From positions 1-6,065 of the forward strand of contig JASFPJ010000218.1 of assembly GCA_050116035.1 (NCBI GenBank): a DNA stretch of 6,065 nucleotides, given 5' to 3'. This document shows positions 1 through 6,063 of the stretch, piece after piece; the first letter of the stretch is position 1, and each line of letters starts with the position of its first letter. Made by a program: the position numbers and the translations under genes. This DNA comes from SOIA01 sp050116035. Its GTDB lineage: Bacteria; Acidobacteriota; Aminicenantia; Aminicenantales; Aminicenantaceae. The notes under the pieces are model-generated. The model saw only the letters and a program-made list of their open reading frames with translations. It was not told the origin of the DNA and searched no databases.

Positions 1-120
1 TATAAAGGCAGGGATATCCAGGTCCCTTTTTATTCTTTCAAGGGGGATAAGATTTGGGGCGCCACAGCCATGATCCTGGCAGAATTAATCGAATTAATGA
101 AAAGATTTTCCGAAAAGTGA
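1..120 (+). CDS. NUDIX hydrolase, C-terminal fragment (probable CoA pyrophosphatase)
   Basis: This is the 3' end of a gene that begins before the window. Frame 1 reads 39 codons without a stop and ends at TGA 118-120. The peptide contains YKGRDIQVPFYSF, then DKIWGATAMILAELIEL, and ends MKRFSEK. An aromatic/basic beta strand followed by I-W-G-x-T-A-x-I-L and a leucine-rich helix is the characteristic C-terminus of NUDIX CoA pyrophosphatases (NudL/YeaB type), which hydrolyse CoA to 3',5'-ADP and 4'-phosphopantetheine in the cytoplasm. The catalytic NUDIX box (GX5EX7REUXEEXGU) would lie upstream and is not visible, so neither activity nor intactness can be judged. A related NUDIX subfamily such as ADP-ribose pyrophosphatase is possible but fits the IWGATA motif less well. 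It is separated from the next gene by 262 bases and is probably unrelated to the downstream sugar genes. Confidence 0.72.
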   Translation, partial: YKGRDIQVPFYSFKGDKIWGATAMILAELIELMKRFSEK

Positions 121-136
121 AATTAGGGAAAGTCCC
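121..136. repeat. possible degenerate copy of the downstream palindromic element
   Basis: AATTAGGGAAAGTCCC directly follows the NUDIX stop codon. It matches the left 16 bases of the palindrome at 5812-5832 (AATTGGGGACAGTCCC) at 14 of 16 positions. Here the symmetry has decayed: only GGGA/TCCC can still pair, around an AAG loop, and the right AATT arm is missing. Both copies lie just 3' of a + strand stop codon, as REP-like elements often do. With only two copies, one degenerate, chance similarity cannot be excluded. Confidence 0.3.
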
Positions 137-296
137 ATATTTCCTCCAAATTTCTTCTTCTACTGTCTTACAATCTCAAAAAGAAGGGAAAGAAAATTCA
201 TTTGTTCGACTGTTCTATTGCTGTTATCGCCCAGGAAAATGGATGCAAAATTTTCACTCTCAACCGGCATTTTCTAGAAATCAAGAACATATTCAA

Positions 297-302
297 TATA
301 AT
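297..302 (+). promoter_or_regulatory. -10-like hexamer upstream of the methyltransferase gene
   Basis: A perfect TATAAT lies 80 bases upstream of the methyltransferase start, in the AT-rich gap 121-382. I see no convincing -35 hexamer 16-18 bases further upstream, so this is only a candidate. Apart from this hexamer, the degenerate repeat at its start and a short CCAGG-AG-CCTGG dyad at 331-342, nothing else in the gap is recognisable. Confidence 0.25.
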
Positions 303-377
303 GTTAATCTAAGATTTTGGGCACTCCCTTCCAGGAGCCTGGCTATCTACAACTAGGTTTGGTAAACTTGCTCTGAC

Positions 378-382
378 AAGGA
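378..382 (+). promoter_or_regulatory. Shine-Dalgarno-like AAGGA abutting the start codon
   Basis: AAGGA directly touches the ATG at 383, leaving no normal 5-9 base spacer. An in-frame TGA at 374-376 rules out any earlier start, and the next in-frame Met (residue 48) would delete the first membrane segment. The ATG at 383 is therefore kept despite the poor spacing. Translation initiation may be weak. Confidence 0.35.
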
Positions 383-880
383 ATGATCGCCGTTAAAACC
401 ATAATCTTTGCTCTTCTCTTACCCGGTGTTTTTTTAGTCCTGGTCCCTTACCTTCTGTTGTCTTCTTCTGGAGACAGGTTTGTTGTGGATATCAGTCGCA
501 TCCGTTATATTGGCCTAATTCCAATGCTTTTCGGTGTCTTCGTGTATATGAAGTGTGTTTGGAGCTTTGCATCCGAGGGGAGAGGGACTCCAGTCCCCAT
601 CGATCCACCGAAAAAGCTTGTCGTGCAGGGGCTGTACAAGTATGCGCGGAATCCGATGTACATTGGAGTTTTGTTCATCCTCATCGGAGAGGCGGTTTTC
701 TTCGCCTCCTTATTACTTGCTTTTTATGCGGTATTGGTGTTTATGTGTTTTCATCTGTTTGTTGTTATCTACGAAGAGCCCGCTCTCAGGGCGAAGTTTG
801 GAAATTCCTACAGAAGATACTGTGATTCTGTTCCGCGTTGGATTCCTGGAAGAAAAAAAACGAGAAAGCAAACAAAATAA
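383..880 (+). CDS. isoprenylcysteine carboxyl methyltransferase / phospholipid methyltransferase family membrane protein
   Basis: This is a 165-residue integral-membrane protein of the ICMT/PEMT superfamily (PF04140/PF04191), which transfers methyl groups from S-adenosylmethionine to lipophilic substrates at the membrane. Hydrophobic segments lie at about residues 6-26, 41-62 and 95-130, the last long enough for a hairpin of two helices. The family signature is clear: GLYKYARNPMYIG (83-95), with the RNPMY core that helps form the SAM pocket, then EEP (131-133), FGNSYRRY (139-146) and VPRWIP (150-155), followed by a basic tail. Length is normal for the short bacterial members. The bacterial substrate is unknown: these proteins are annotated variously as isoprenylcysteine, phospholipid or generic methyltransferases, and no prenylated protein is implied. 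It has 262 bases of non-coding sequence before it and 198 after it, so it is probably a single-gene unit. No GC-rich terminator follows the stop. Family assignment is firm, the reaction is not. Confidence 0.88.
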   Translation: MIAVKTIIFALLLPGVFLVLVPYLLLSSSGDRFVVDISRIRYIGLIPMLFGVFVYMKCVWSFASEGRGTPVPIDPPKKLVVQGLYKYARNPMYIGVLFILIGEAVFFASLLLAFYAVLVFMCFHLFVVIYEEPALRAKFGNSYRRYCDSVPRWIPGRKKTRKQTK

Positions 881-957
881 TAGACCGCTTAGATTTTCCT
901 GCATTTTTTAGATATGTTTGACTGCTTCAATTTGTTATCTGCGAAATTGTATTTGTG

Positions 958-987
958 TTGACGTCTGTTTCAGTAAGAATTTATTAT
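958..987 (+). promoter_or_regulatory. putative sigma70-type promoter of the oxidoreductase-DUF1080 operon
   Basis: TTGACG (958-963) and TATTAT (982-987) each match the -35 and -10 consensus at 5 of 6 bases, with an 18-base spacer, giving a predicted start near 993-995 and a leader of about 85 bases. A second, perfect TATAAT lies at 998-1003 but lacks a -35 at normal distance. The 198-base gap after the methyltransferase gene is where a promoter for the next operon is expected. Housekeeping consensus rules may not apply in this phylum. Confidence 0.45.
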
Positions 988-988
988 G

Positions 989-1005
989 CAATTAGTGTAT
1001 AATTG
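989..1005. promoter_or_regulatory. operator-like inverted repeat CAATTA-N5-TAATTG
   Basis: Two perfect 6-base arms, CAATTA (989-994) and TAATTG (1000-1005), flank GTGTA. The dyad sits at the predicted transcription start of the upstream promoter and overlaps the second TATAAT (998-1003). A repressor dimer bound here could block initiation. The arms are AT-rich in an AT-rich gap, so a chance dyad is possible, and no regulator gene is present in the window to pair with it. Confidence 0.3.
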
Positions 1006-1066
1006 AACGCCTGAAAATCAGACAATCTATCGTAGGCAAAATGATCTCAGCAACTAACTCCAGATA

Positions 1067-1072
1067 AAGGAG
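1067..1072 (+). promoter_or_regulatory. ribosome binding site AAGGAG
   Basis: AAGGAG, continuing as AGGG, precedes ATG 1079 with a six-base spacer. It is a strong Shine-Dalgarno sequence and fixes the oxidoreductase start so that the complete twin-arginine leader is included. Confidence 0.75.
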
Positions 1073-1078
1073 AGGGAT

Positions 1079-2350
1079 ATGGAGCGCAAAAAAACAATAA
1101 CACGCAGGGATTTCATCAAGGGAGCACTCACTGCCACGGCTGCGTTCACAGTCGTCCCGCGCTATGTCCTTGGGGGGCAGGGATACACAGCGCCGAGTGA
1201 CCAGTTGACCAAGGCAGTCATCGGTGTTGGCAGCATGGGGCGAGGGCATCTGAATTACCCAGGAGCCAGACTCCTGGCTGTGTGCGATGTCGATGAGAAT
1301 CATCTGAAAACAGCCTTGGAGATCGGGGGTCCTGGAGTCAGAGGGTATAAGGATTTCCGGGAAGTCCTGGAGCGCTCTGATATTGATATAGTTCATATCC
1401 CGACTCCGCCCCACTGGCACGCCCTCATTGCTGTGGCGGCGGCTGAGGCGGGAAAGGATGTCTGGTGCGAAAAGCCGATGACGCGGACCATCGGCGAAGG
1501 GCAGAAGATTGTCGAAGCGGTCCAGAAGAATGGAAGAATTTTTCGGCTAAACACCTGGTTCCGGTTTCGGGGCCAATTTTATGGATTCGGCACGACTGTT
1601 AAACCGATTAAAAAGATTGTTCAGAGCGGCGTGTTGGGTTGGCCGCTCAGAGTCACAGTCAGCGGCATAACTGGGTTCGATTGGAAGTTCTACTGGAGTG
1701 GGAAGACTGAATTGAAGCCTCAACCTGTTCCCAAAGAGTTGGATTACGAATTCTGGCTCGGCCCGGCTCCTTATAAACCTTATCATCCTCACAGAGTCCA
1801 CGGCTCATTCCGCGGATACTGGGATTATGACGGGGGCGGACTTGGAGATATGGGTATGCACTACCTGGATCCGGTTCAGTACCTCCTGGATAAAGACCAC
1901 ACCAGCCCTGTTGAGATCGAGTCGGATTGTCCACAGCAGCATCCGGATGCCTGCGGAACCTGGCGCTGGATTCGCTTAACGTATGCGGACGGCTGCGAAA
2001 TCATCCTCGATGGAGAAAACAGGGATAAAAACGCACCTTTTATCCAAGGCCCTGACGGGAAATTATCAAGAGGATTCGAGTCAGATATCCCCGGATTGAA
2101 GGAAAAATTAGTCGAACTTCCGGACCCAGAGCCGCAGGTGACAGACTTTTTTGAGGCAGTCAGAACAAGAAAGAAATTCGCTCTGAATGAAGAAAACGGG
2201 CACCGCTCCTGCACCATCGTCAATCTGGCCAAGATCGCTGTGCGGCTGGCCAGGCCGCTTCGTTTTGACCCGGTCAAACAGCTGTTCATCAATGATGAGG
2301 AAGCCAACCGTTTTATTCATCAGCCCATGCGGGCTCCATGGCAGCTTTGA
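1079..2350 (+). CDS. Tat-exported Gfo/Idh/MocA family NAD(P)-dependent oxidoreductase
   Basis: This 423-residue protein has the length and layout of exported Gfo/Idh/MocA dehydrogenases. The leader carries the twin-arginine motif TRRDFIKGA (residues 8-16), a hydrophobic stretch (16-26) and VPRYVLGG before the mature part. The Rossmann fold begins at about residue 46 with GVGSMG (49-54, GxGxxG). CDVD (69-72) ends beta 2; its acidic residues favour NAD(H), though this is not decisive. TPPHWH (109-114) and EKP (131-133) follow; Lys132 is the usual cofactor- and substrate-contacting lysine. The C-terminal domain has the D-x-G-x-H pattern (Asp257, His261) in GGGLGDMGMHYLD, the usual sugar-binding and catalytic region. 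Family members oxidise or reduce sugars, inositols and glycosides. Tat export implies folding in the cytoplasm with the cofactor already bound, as in Zymomonas glucose-fructose oxidoreductase. The next gene starts 30 bases after the stop, so the two are probably cotranscribed, suggesting the oxidation product is its substrate. The actual sugar is unknown. Confidence 0.92.
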   Translation: MERKKTITRRDFIKGALTATAAFTVVPRYVLGGQGYTAPSDQLTKAVIGVGSMGRGHLNYPGARLLAVCDVDENHLKTALEIGGPGVRGYKDFREVLERSDIDIVHIPTPPHWHALIAVAAAEAGKDVWCEKPMTRTIGEGQKIVEAVQKNGRIFRLNTWFRFRGQFYGFGTTVKPIKKIVQSGVLGWPLRVTVSGITGFDWKFYWSGKTELKPQPVPKELDYEFWLGPAPYKPYHPHRVHGSFRGYWDYDGGGLGDMGMHYLDPVQYLLDKDHTSPVEIESDCPQQHPDACGTWRWIRLTYADGCEIILDGENRDKNAPFIQGPDGKLSRGFESDIPGLKEKLVELPDPEPQVTDFFEAVRTRKKFALNEENGHRSCTIVNLAKIAVRLARPLRFDPVKQLFINDEEANRFIHQPMRAPWQL

Positions 2351-2367
2351 GGAAAGGCAGCCATTTC

Positions 2368-2373
2368 AGGAGA
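2368..2373 (+). promoter_or_regulatory. ribosome binding site AGGAGA that decides the start at 2381
   Basis: AGGAGA lies seven bases before ATG 2381. A second in-frame ATG at 2399 would give a tighter signal peptide starting MKHKTS, but it has no purine-rich site at suitable distance. The 2381 start is therefore preferred; both starts yield the same mature protein. Confidence 0.6.
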
Positions 2374-2380
2374 AATTGGA

Positions 2381-5300
2381 ATGAGAAATCCTAGATTAAT
2401 GAAACATAAAACTTCAATTATTGTGTTTGTGCTGGCTTTGTGTTTTATTGTTTCTTCAGCCTTGGGTCAGGAGGATTTGCGAACTCTCAAGACCAAGGTG
2501 GCTGACACGCTAGCCAAGTTTCCTGCTCAGACTGCTGAGGAACGAAATCAATTGGCTTCCGAAATTATTCAGCTTGGCTCAGAAGGCATACAGGAAATCT
2601 GCCGGATGCTTGTGCCTCCAGGAACCGGAGATGACACTCAGGTCCGGTTTGCGATTAACGGTGTGGCTGTACATGTCAACCGTGGAGGCGATGAGGCAAA
2701 ACGGGAGATGTTCGCTCTGGCACTTCTTGAATCTCTTGAAGCCGCCCAAGACTATGAAGTCAAGGCGTTTTTAATCCGTCAGCTTCAAATAGCTGGAAGG
2801 GAGGAAGCAGTCAAACCTCTCAGCCAGTTACTCAGGGACAAAAAACTGTGCGAACCAGCGACTCAGGCATTATTGGCTATCCGCACTCCAGAAGTCGAGA
2901 AGGCCTTGTTGAAGTCCCTTGGTATAGTTTCCGATGAAAACAGGGCGACGATCATTAAAGCGCTGGGAGAATTGGGCAGCCAGAAGGCGGTCAAGAAGAT
3001 CATTAAATATTCTGAAAGTGGAGATAAGAATCTTCGCCGTGTCGCTTTATACGCCCTGGCGAACATCGGTGACCCTCGCTCAGAGAGTGTCTTGGATAGA
3101 GTGAGTGTGGCCGCTCCTGCGTACGAGAGAGTCAAGGCCCCTTCCCTTTATCTGCTTTATGCCCAGCGGCTGGCTGAGTCAGGGAACCATGAGACATGCG
3201 TGAGGATCTGTCAAAAGATGATTGAAAACTACACAGCCCCTCAAGAAAGCCATATCCAGAGTTCCGCATTGAGTATTCTTGTTTCTGTTCTGGAAGAAAA
3301 TTCCCTGAATGACATGCTGGGAGCCTTGCGCAGTCCCAACAAGGAGTTTCGCTGGAGAGCACTCGAGCTGGCCAATACGATCGAGGGACAGGAGGCCACA
3401 GCTGTCTGGGTGGGAAAATTGGATGATGTCTCACCTGAAGTTCAAGCGGAGATTATCACTATGCTGGGGCAGCGAGGGGATGAAACAGCTCTTCCGGCCA
3501 TTTTAAAGAGATTCCAGAGCGAAGAACAGATCATCCGACTGGCTGCGATTCCGGCTGCAGCCAAGTTGGGAGGGCTCGACGTTCGTGAGGATTTGATGGG
3601 CCGCTTGCAGACCGATCAGGATGACGAAGCCAGGGCTGTGAAGCAGGCTCTCATGGGTTATTCGGCCGATCAGGTTGTGCCTCGGGCAGTCGAGGCCTTT
3701 GAAGGAATGCCTCCGCTTGGCCGTATTGTTTTGATAGAGATTTTTGCAGAGCGGGAGGCTAAAAAGCATGTGGATGTTGTTTTCTCCGAAACTAAGAGTG
3801 AGCATAAAGAAGTCCGCATGGCGGCTTTGGCCGGACTCGAACCTCTAGTCAGCGAGAATGACCTGCCACGGTTGATCAAGCTTCTTGTCGAAACCGATGA
3901 CAGTGAAGAGATATCACTCATTCAGAATGCGGCAGTGGTCAGCGCCAACCAGATTCAAGCTCCTGAAGTACGGGCTGATTTATTTTTGGGGACGTTGGCT
4001 GGTATCGAAGGAACCAAGCGTGTGGATGTGTTTAGACCTCTGTCGAGAATCGGAGGAGAAGAAGCCCTTCAAGCCGTTGTCGAGGAAACTAAAAGCGAAG
4101 ATAGGCTGATTCAAGATGCAGCCGTCCTTACACTATCCGAATGGCCGGATTTGAGCGCTGCAGACGAGCTTTTCGCTATCTGTCAAAATACAGAAAACCC
4201 AGAGCATGTCCACTTGTCCATCCAGGGCTATGTCCGCTTGGTGAATGATTCGGACCGGGATGAGTGGCAGAAGCTTTCTCTATTGAAGAAGGCCATGGAG
4301 ATTCAGATGGGAGCCGAGGAGAAAAAGATTGTTCTTGCCGGTCTAGGCAATGTTAAAATCCGTGCGTCCTTGAATCTAGTGGCACCATTTTTAGATAATC
4401 CGGAGCTGAAAGGGGACGCAGCGATCGCTGCCTTCAGGATCGCATCTCCTCGAAGAGGAGAGAAGACCGGACTGTCCGGTCCTGATGTGATAACCGTGCT
4501 GAAGAAAGCGCTCGGGAGTATCGAGGACGCTTATGACAAGGAGAGGCTTGAAAGGCACATAGAGACACTATTCAAACAGGAAGGGTTCGTGCCGCTTTTT
4601 AATGGAAAGGATCTTTCCGGGTGGAAGGGATTAGTTAAGGATCCGCCAAGCCGGGCGAAAATGACGCCAGAAGAGCTGGAAAAAGAACAGGCAGAGGCGG
4701 ATGAGGATATGAGGCAGCACTGGAAAGTCGTAAATGGAATCCTTGTTTTTGATGGCAAGGGCCACAGCCTCTGCACAGCCAGGGACTACAAGGATTTTGA
4801 AATGTTTGTCGACTGGAAGATTGAAAAAGAAGGAGACAGCGGCATATACCTGCGCGGGTCACCCCAGGTTCAGATCTGGGATACAGCCCAGTGGCCCGAA
4901 GGTTCCGGGGGACTTTACAATAATAAAAAAGGCCCGAGCAAGCCACTGGCAGTCGCTGATAATCCCATCGGTGAATGGAACAGCTTTCGGATCAAGATGG
5001 TTGGTGAACAGGTCACGGTCTACCTGAACAATGTGCTGGTCGTGGATAACGTGGTGATGGAGAATTACTGGGAACGGGACAAACCGATCTACCCGACCGG
5101 CCAGATCGAGCTCCAGGCGCACAGCACGCCGCTCCATTTCGGGAATATTTACATCCGTGAGATTACTCCGGATGAAGAGCCACGGATTGTGAGCGACGAG
5201 GAGATTGCCGAGGGTTTTGTACCGTTGTTCAACGGTGAAGACCTGACAGGCTGGGTTGGGGATACTGTCGGCTATGTGGCTGAAGAGAGAAAGATCGTCA

Positions 5301-5785
5301 TTTACCCCAAGCGAGGGAGTGGGAATCTGTACACGGAAAAAGAATACAGCGACTTTGTGCTGCGTTTCGAATTCAAGCTCACGCCTGCTGCGAACAACGG
5401 ACTGGGGATCCGTGCTCCGCTGAAGGGAGATGCGGCATATGTGGGCATGGAACTCCAGATCCTGGACAACACAGCGCTTATTTATAGAGACCTAAAGCCC
5501 TATCAGTATCACGGCTCTATCTATGGCGTGGTCCCGGCCAAGCGAGGCTTCCAGAATCCGGTAGGGGAGTGGAATTATCAGGAAGTCATCGCCAAAGGAA
5601 CAAAAATCACTGTTATTCTCAATGGTGCGACGATTGTGGATGCGAATATTCAGGAAGCTATCGAACAGGGAACGATAGATGGAAGGGAGCATCCGGGATT
5701 GAAGAGGGCTGCGGGGCACATCGGCTTCCTGGGCCACGGCTCGCATGTGGAGTTCCGCAACATCCGCATCAAAGAATTGAAATAA
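2381..5785 (+). CDS. secreted HEAT-repeat protein with two tandem DUF1080 (3-keto-glycoside hydrolase-like) domains
   Basis: This is a 1134-residue protein. Residues 1-29 form a Sec-type signal peptide: basic start, hydrophobic core at 12-24, likely cleavage after SSALG and before Gln30. Cys21 follows Leu-Ala-Leu, which is not a proper lipobox. From about residue 140 to 715 the protein is a chain of paired helices with HEAT-like features, such as REEAVKPL, IIKALGELGSQKAV, LRRVALYALANIGDP and VRMAALAGLEPL; such solenoids serve as binding scaffolds. Two DUF1080 domains (PF06439, jelly-roll fold) follow. Domain 1 (735-928) opens with GFVPLFNGKDLSGW, has a charged insertion at about 750-770, and carries GDSGIYLRG and VQIWD. 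Domain 2 (945-1133) opens with GFVPLFNGEDLTGW and has NNGLGIRAP, MELQILDN and YHGSIYGVVPAK. PF06439 is linked to hydrolysis or elimination of 3-keto-glycosides and is often labelled GH16-like. The upstream oxidoreductase could supply the keto substrate. Domain calls are firm; substrate and the split of roles between the domains are unknown. Confidence 0.9.
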   Translation: MRNPRLMKHKTSIIVFVLALCFIVSSALGQEDLRTLKTKVADTLAKFPAQTAEERNQLASEIIQLGSEGIQEICRMLVPPGTGDDTQVRFAINGVAVHVNRGGDEAKREMFALALLESLEAAQDYEVKAFLIRQLQIAGREEAVKPLSQLLRDKKLCEPATQALLAIRTPEVEKALLKSLGIVSDENRATIIKALGELGSQKAVKKIIKYSESGDKNLRRVALYALANIGDPRSESVLDRVSVAAPAYERVKAPSLYLLYAQRLAESGNHETCVRICQKMIENYTAPQESHIQSSALSILVSVLEENSLNDMLGALRSPNKEFRWRALELANTIEGQEATAVWVGKLDDVSPEVQAEIITMLGQRGDETALPAILKRFQSEEQIIRLAAIPAAAKLGGLDVREDLMGRLQTDQDDEARAVKQALMGYSADQVVPRAVEAFEGMPPLGRIVLIEIFAEREAKKHVDVVFSETKSEHKEVRMAALAGLEPLVSENDLPRLIKLLVETDDSEEISLIQNAAVVSANQIQAPEVRADLFLGTLAGIEGTKRVDVFRPLSRIGGEEALQAVVEETKSEDRLIQDAAVLTLSEWPDLSAADELFAICQNTENPEHVHLSIQGYVRLVNDSDRDEWQKLSLLKKAMEIQMGAEEKKIVLAGLGNVKIRASLNLVAPFLDNPELKGDAAIAAFRIASPRRGEKTGLSGPDVITVLKKALGSIEDAYDKERLERHIETLFKQEGFVPLFNGKDLSGWKGLVKDPPSRAKMTPEELEKEQAEADEDMRQHWKVVNGILVFDGKGHSLCTARDYKDFEMFVDWKIEKEGDSGIYLRGSPQVQIWDTAQWPEGSGGLYNNKKGPSKPLAVADNPIGEWNSFRIKMVGEQVTVYLNNVLVVDNVVMENYWERDKPIYPTGQIELQAHSTPLHFGNIYIREITPDEEPRIVSDEEIAEGFVPLFNGEDLTGWVGDTVGYVAEERKIVIYPKRGSGNLYTEKEYSDFVLRFEFKLTPAANNGLGIRAPLKGDAAYVGMELQILDNTALIYRDLKPYQYHGSIYGVVPAKRGFQNPVGEWNYQEVIAKGTKITVILNGATIVDANIQEAIEQGTIDGREHPGLKRAAGHIGFLGHGSHVEFRNIRIKELK

Positions 5786-5811
5786 TCAGGTTAAAAGGTA
5801 AAAATTGCTAA

Positions 5812-5832
5812 AATTGGGGACAGTCCCCAATT
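5812..5832. repeat. perfect GC-rich palindrome, REP-like element or reverse-strand terminator
   Basis: Ten-base arms AATTGGGGAC (5812-5821) and GTCCCCAATT (5823-5832) pair perfectly around a single A. As RNA this would be a nine-pair stem with a CAG loop. It lies 26 bases after the stop of the HEAT-DUF1080 gene. On the + strand it is followed by AAAGTCTG, not a T run, so it is a poor intrinsic terminator in that direction, though it could protect the mRNA 3' end. On the - strand it is followed by a T-rich stretch (TTAGCAATTTTT), so it could terminate transcripts arriving from the right. Similar GGGGAC/GTCCCC palindromes occur as dispersed REP-like elements in many bacteria; a partial lookalike is at 121-136. 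Confidence 0.6.
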
Positions 5833-5937
5833 AAAGTCTGATCTTCTTGGCAAAATCACGCATCTTCGCTTAATCGAATTTCTGGGCTCGCTCCTTTCCT
5901 TCACTGTCTTCTATTCATTCATAGGAGAAGATAAGAC

Positions 5938-6063
5938 ATGGCAGCAGATAAAGACGGCCCCTTTCTCCTTCTGTTGGAGAGGTTCCGAGAGCCAAACAAA
6001 GTACATGCTGGCTTTGCTCATTTTTCACTATTCACTCTTTTTCGTAGTGTTGGAGATCCATAA
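5938..6063 (+). CDS. doubtful 41-residue ORF, unrecognised
   Basis: ATG 5938 opens a 41-codon frame ending at TAA 6061-6063. It is preceded by AGGAG (5923-5927) with a ten-base spacer, slightly long. The product begins MAADKDGPFLLLLERF and ends LFRSVGDP; I recognise no family, signal peptide or convincing membrane segment. The opposite strand of the same stretch is also open for 36 codons (5911-6021), which weakens the case for either. The sequence from 5833 to 5937 shows no gene. The whole 5786-6065 stretch may be non-coding or part of a dispersed repeat beginning with the palindrome. I list it because the ribosome site is plausible, not because the protein is supported. Confidence 0.18.
   Translation: MAADKDGPFLLLLERFREPNKVHAGFAHFSLFTLFRSVGDP

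Noticed and set aside
331..342. CCAGG-AG-CCTGG inverted repeat before the methyltransferase gene
   Set aside because: The arms are only five bases with a two-base centre, and it has no clear relation to a promoter; likely chance.
54..356. 100-codon + strand frame starting at TTG
   Set aside because: It overlaps the real NUDIX tail in another frame and then runs through AT-rich gap sequence. The product is low-complexity with no family features and has no ribosome site.
2381..2470. Lipoprotein signal peptide on the HEAT-DUF1080 protein (Cys21)
   Set aside because: The residue before the cysteine is Leu, which does not fit a lipobox; Ala-Leu-Gly before Gln30 is a better ordinary signal peptidase site.
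3132..3434. Long - strand open frames inside the oxidoreductase and HEAT-DUF1080 genes (for example 992-1420 and 3132-3434)
   Set aside because: They are shadows of well-supported + strand genes with clear domain motifs; none of the products resembles a known family.
5812..5832. Palindrome as a classical + strand intrinsic terminator of the operon
   Set aside because: The stem is good but is followed by AAAGTCTG rather than a T run on the + strand, so it is reported as a REP-like element with possible - strand terminator function.
5911..6021. 36-codon - strand frame opposite the 41-codon ORF
   Set aside because: There is no Shine-Dalgarno sequence, the product is unrecognisable, and stops lie directly upstream; most likely chance.
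6032..6061. Nine-codon - strand frame (MDLQHYEKE) that might be the end of a convergent gene
   Set aside because: It is too short at the window edge to tell a real C-terminus from chance; the frame cannot be followed past 6065.
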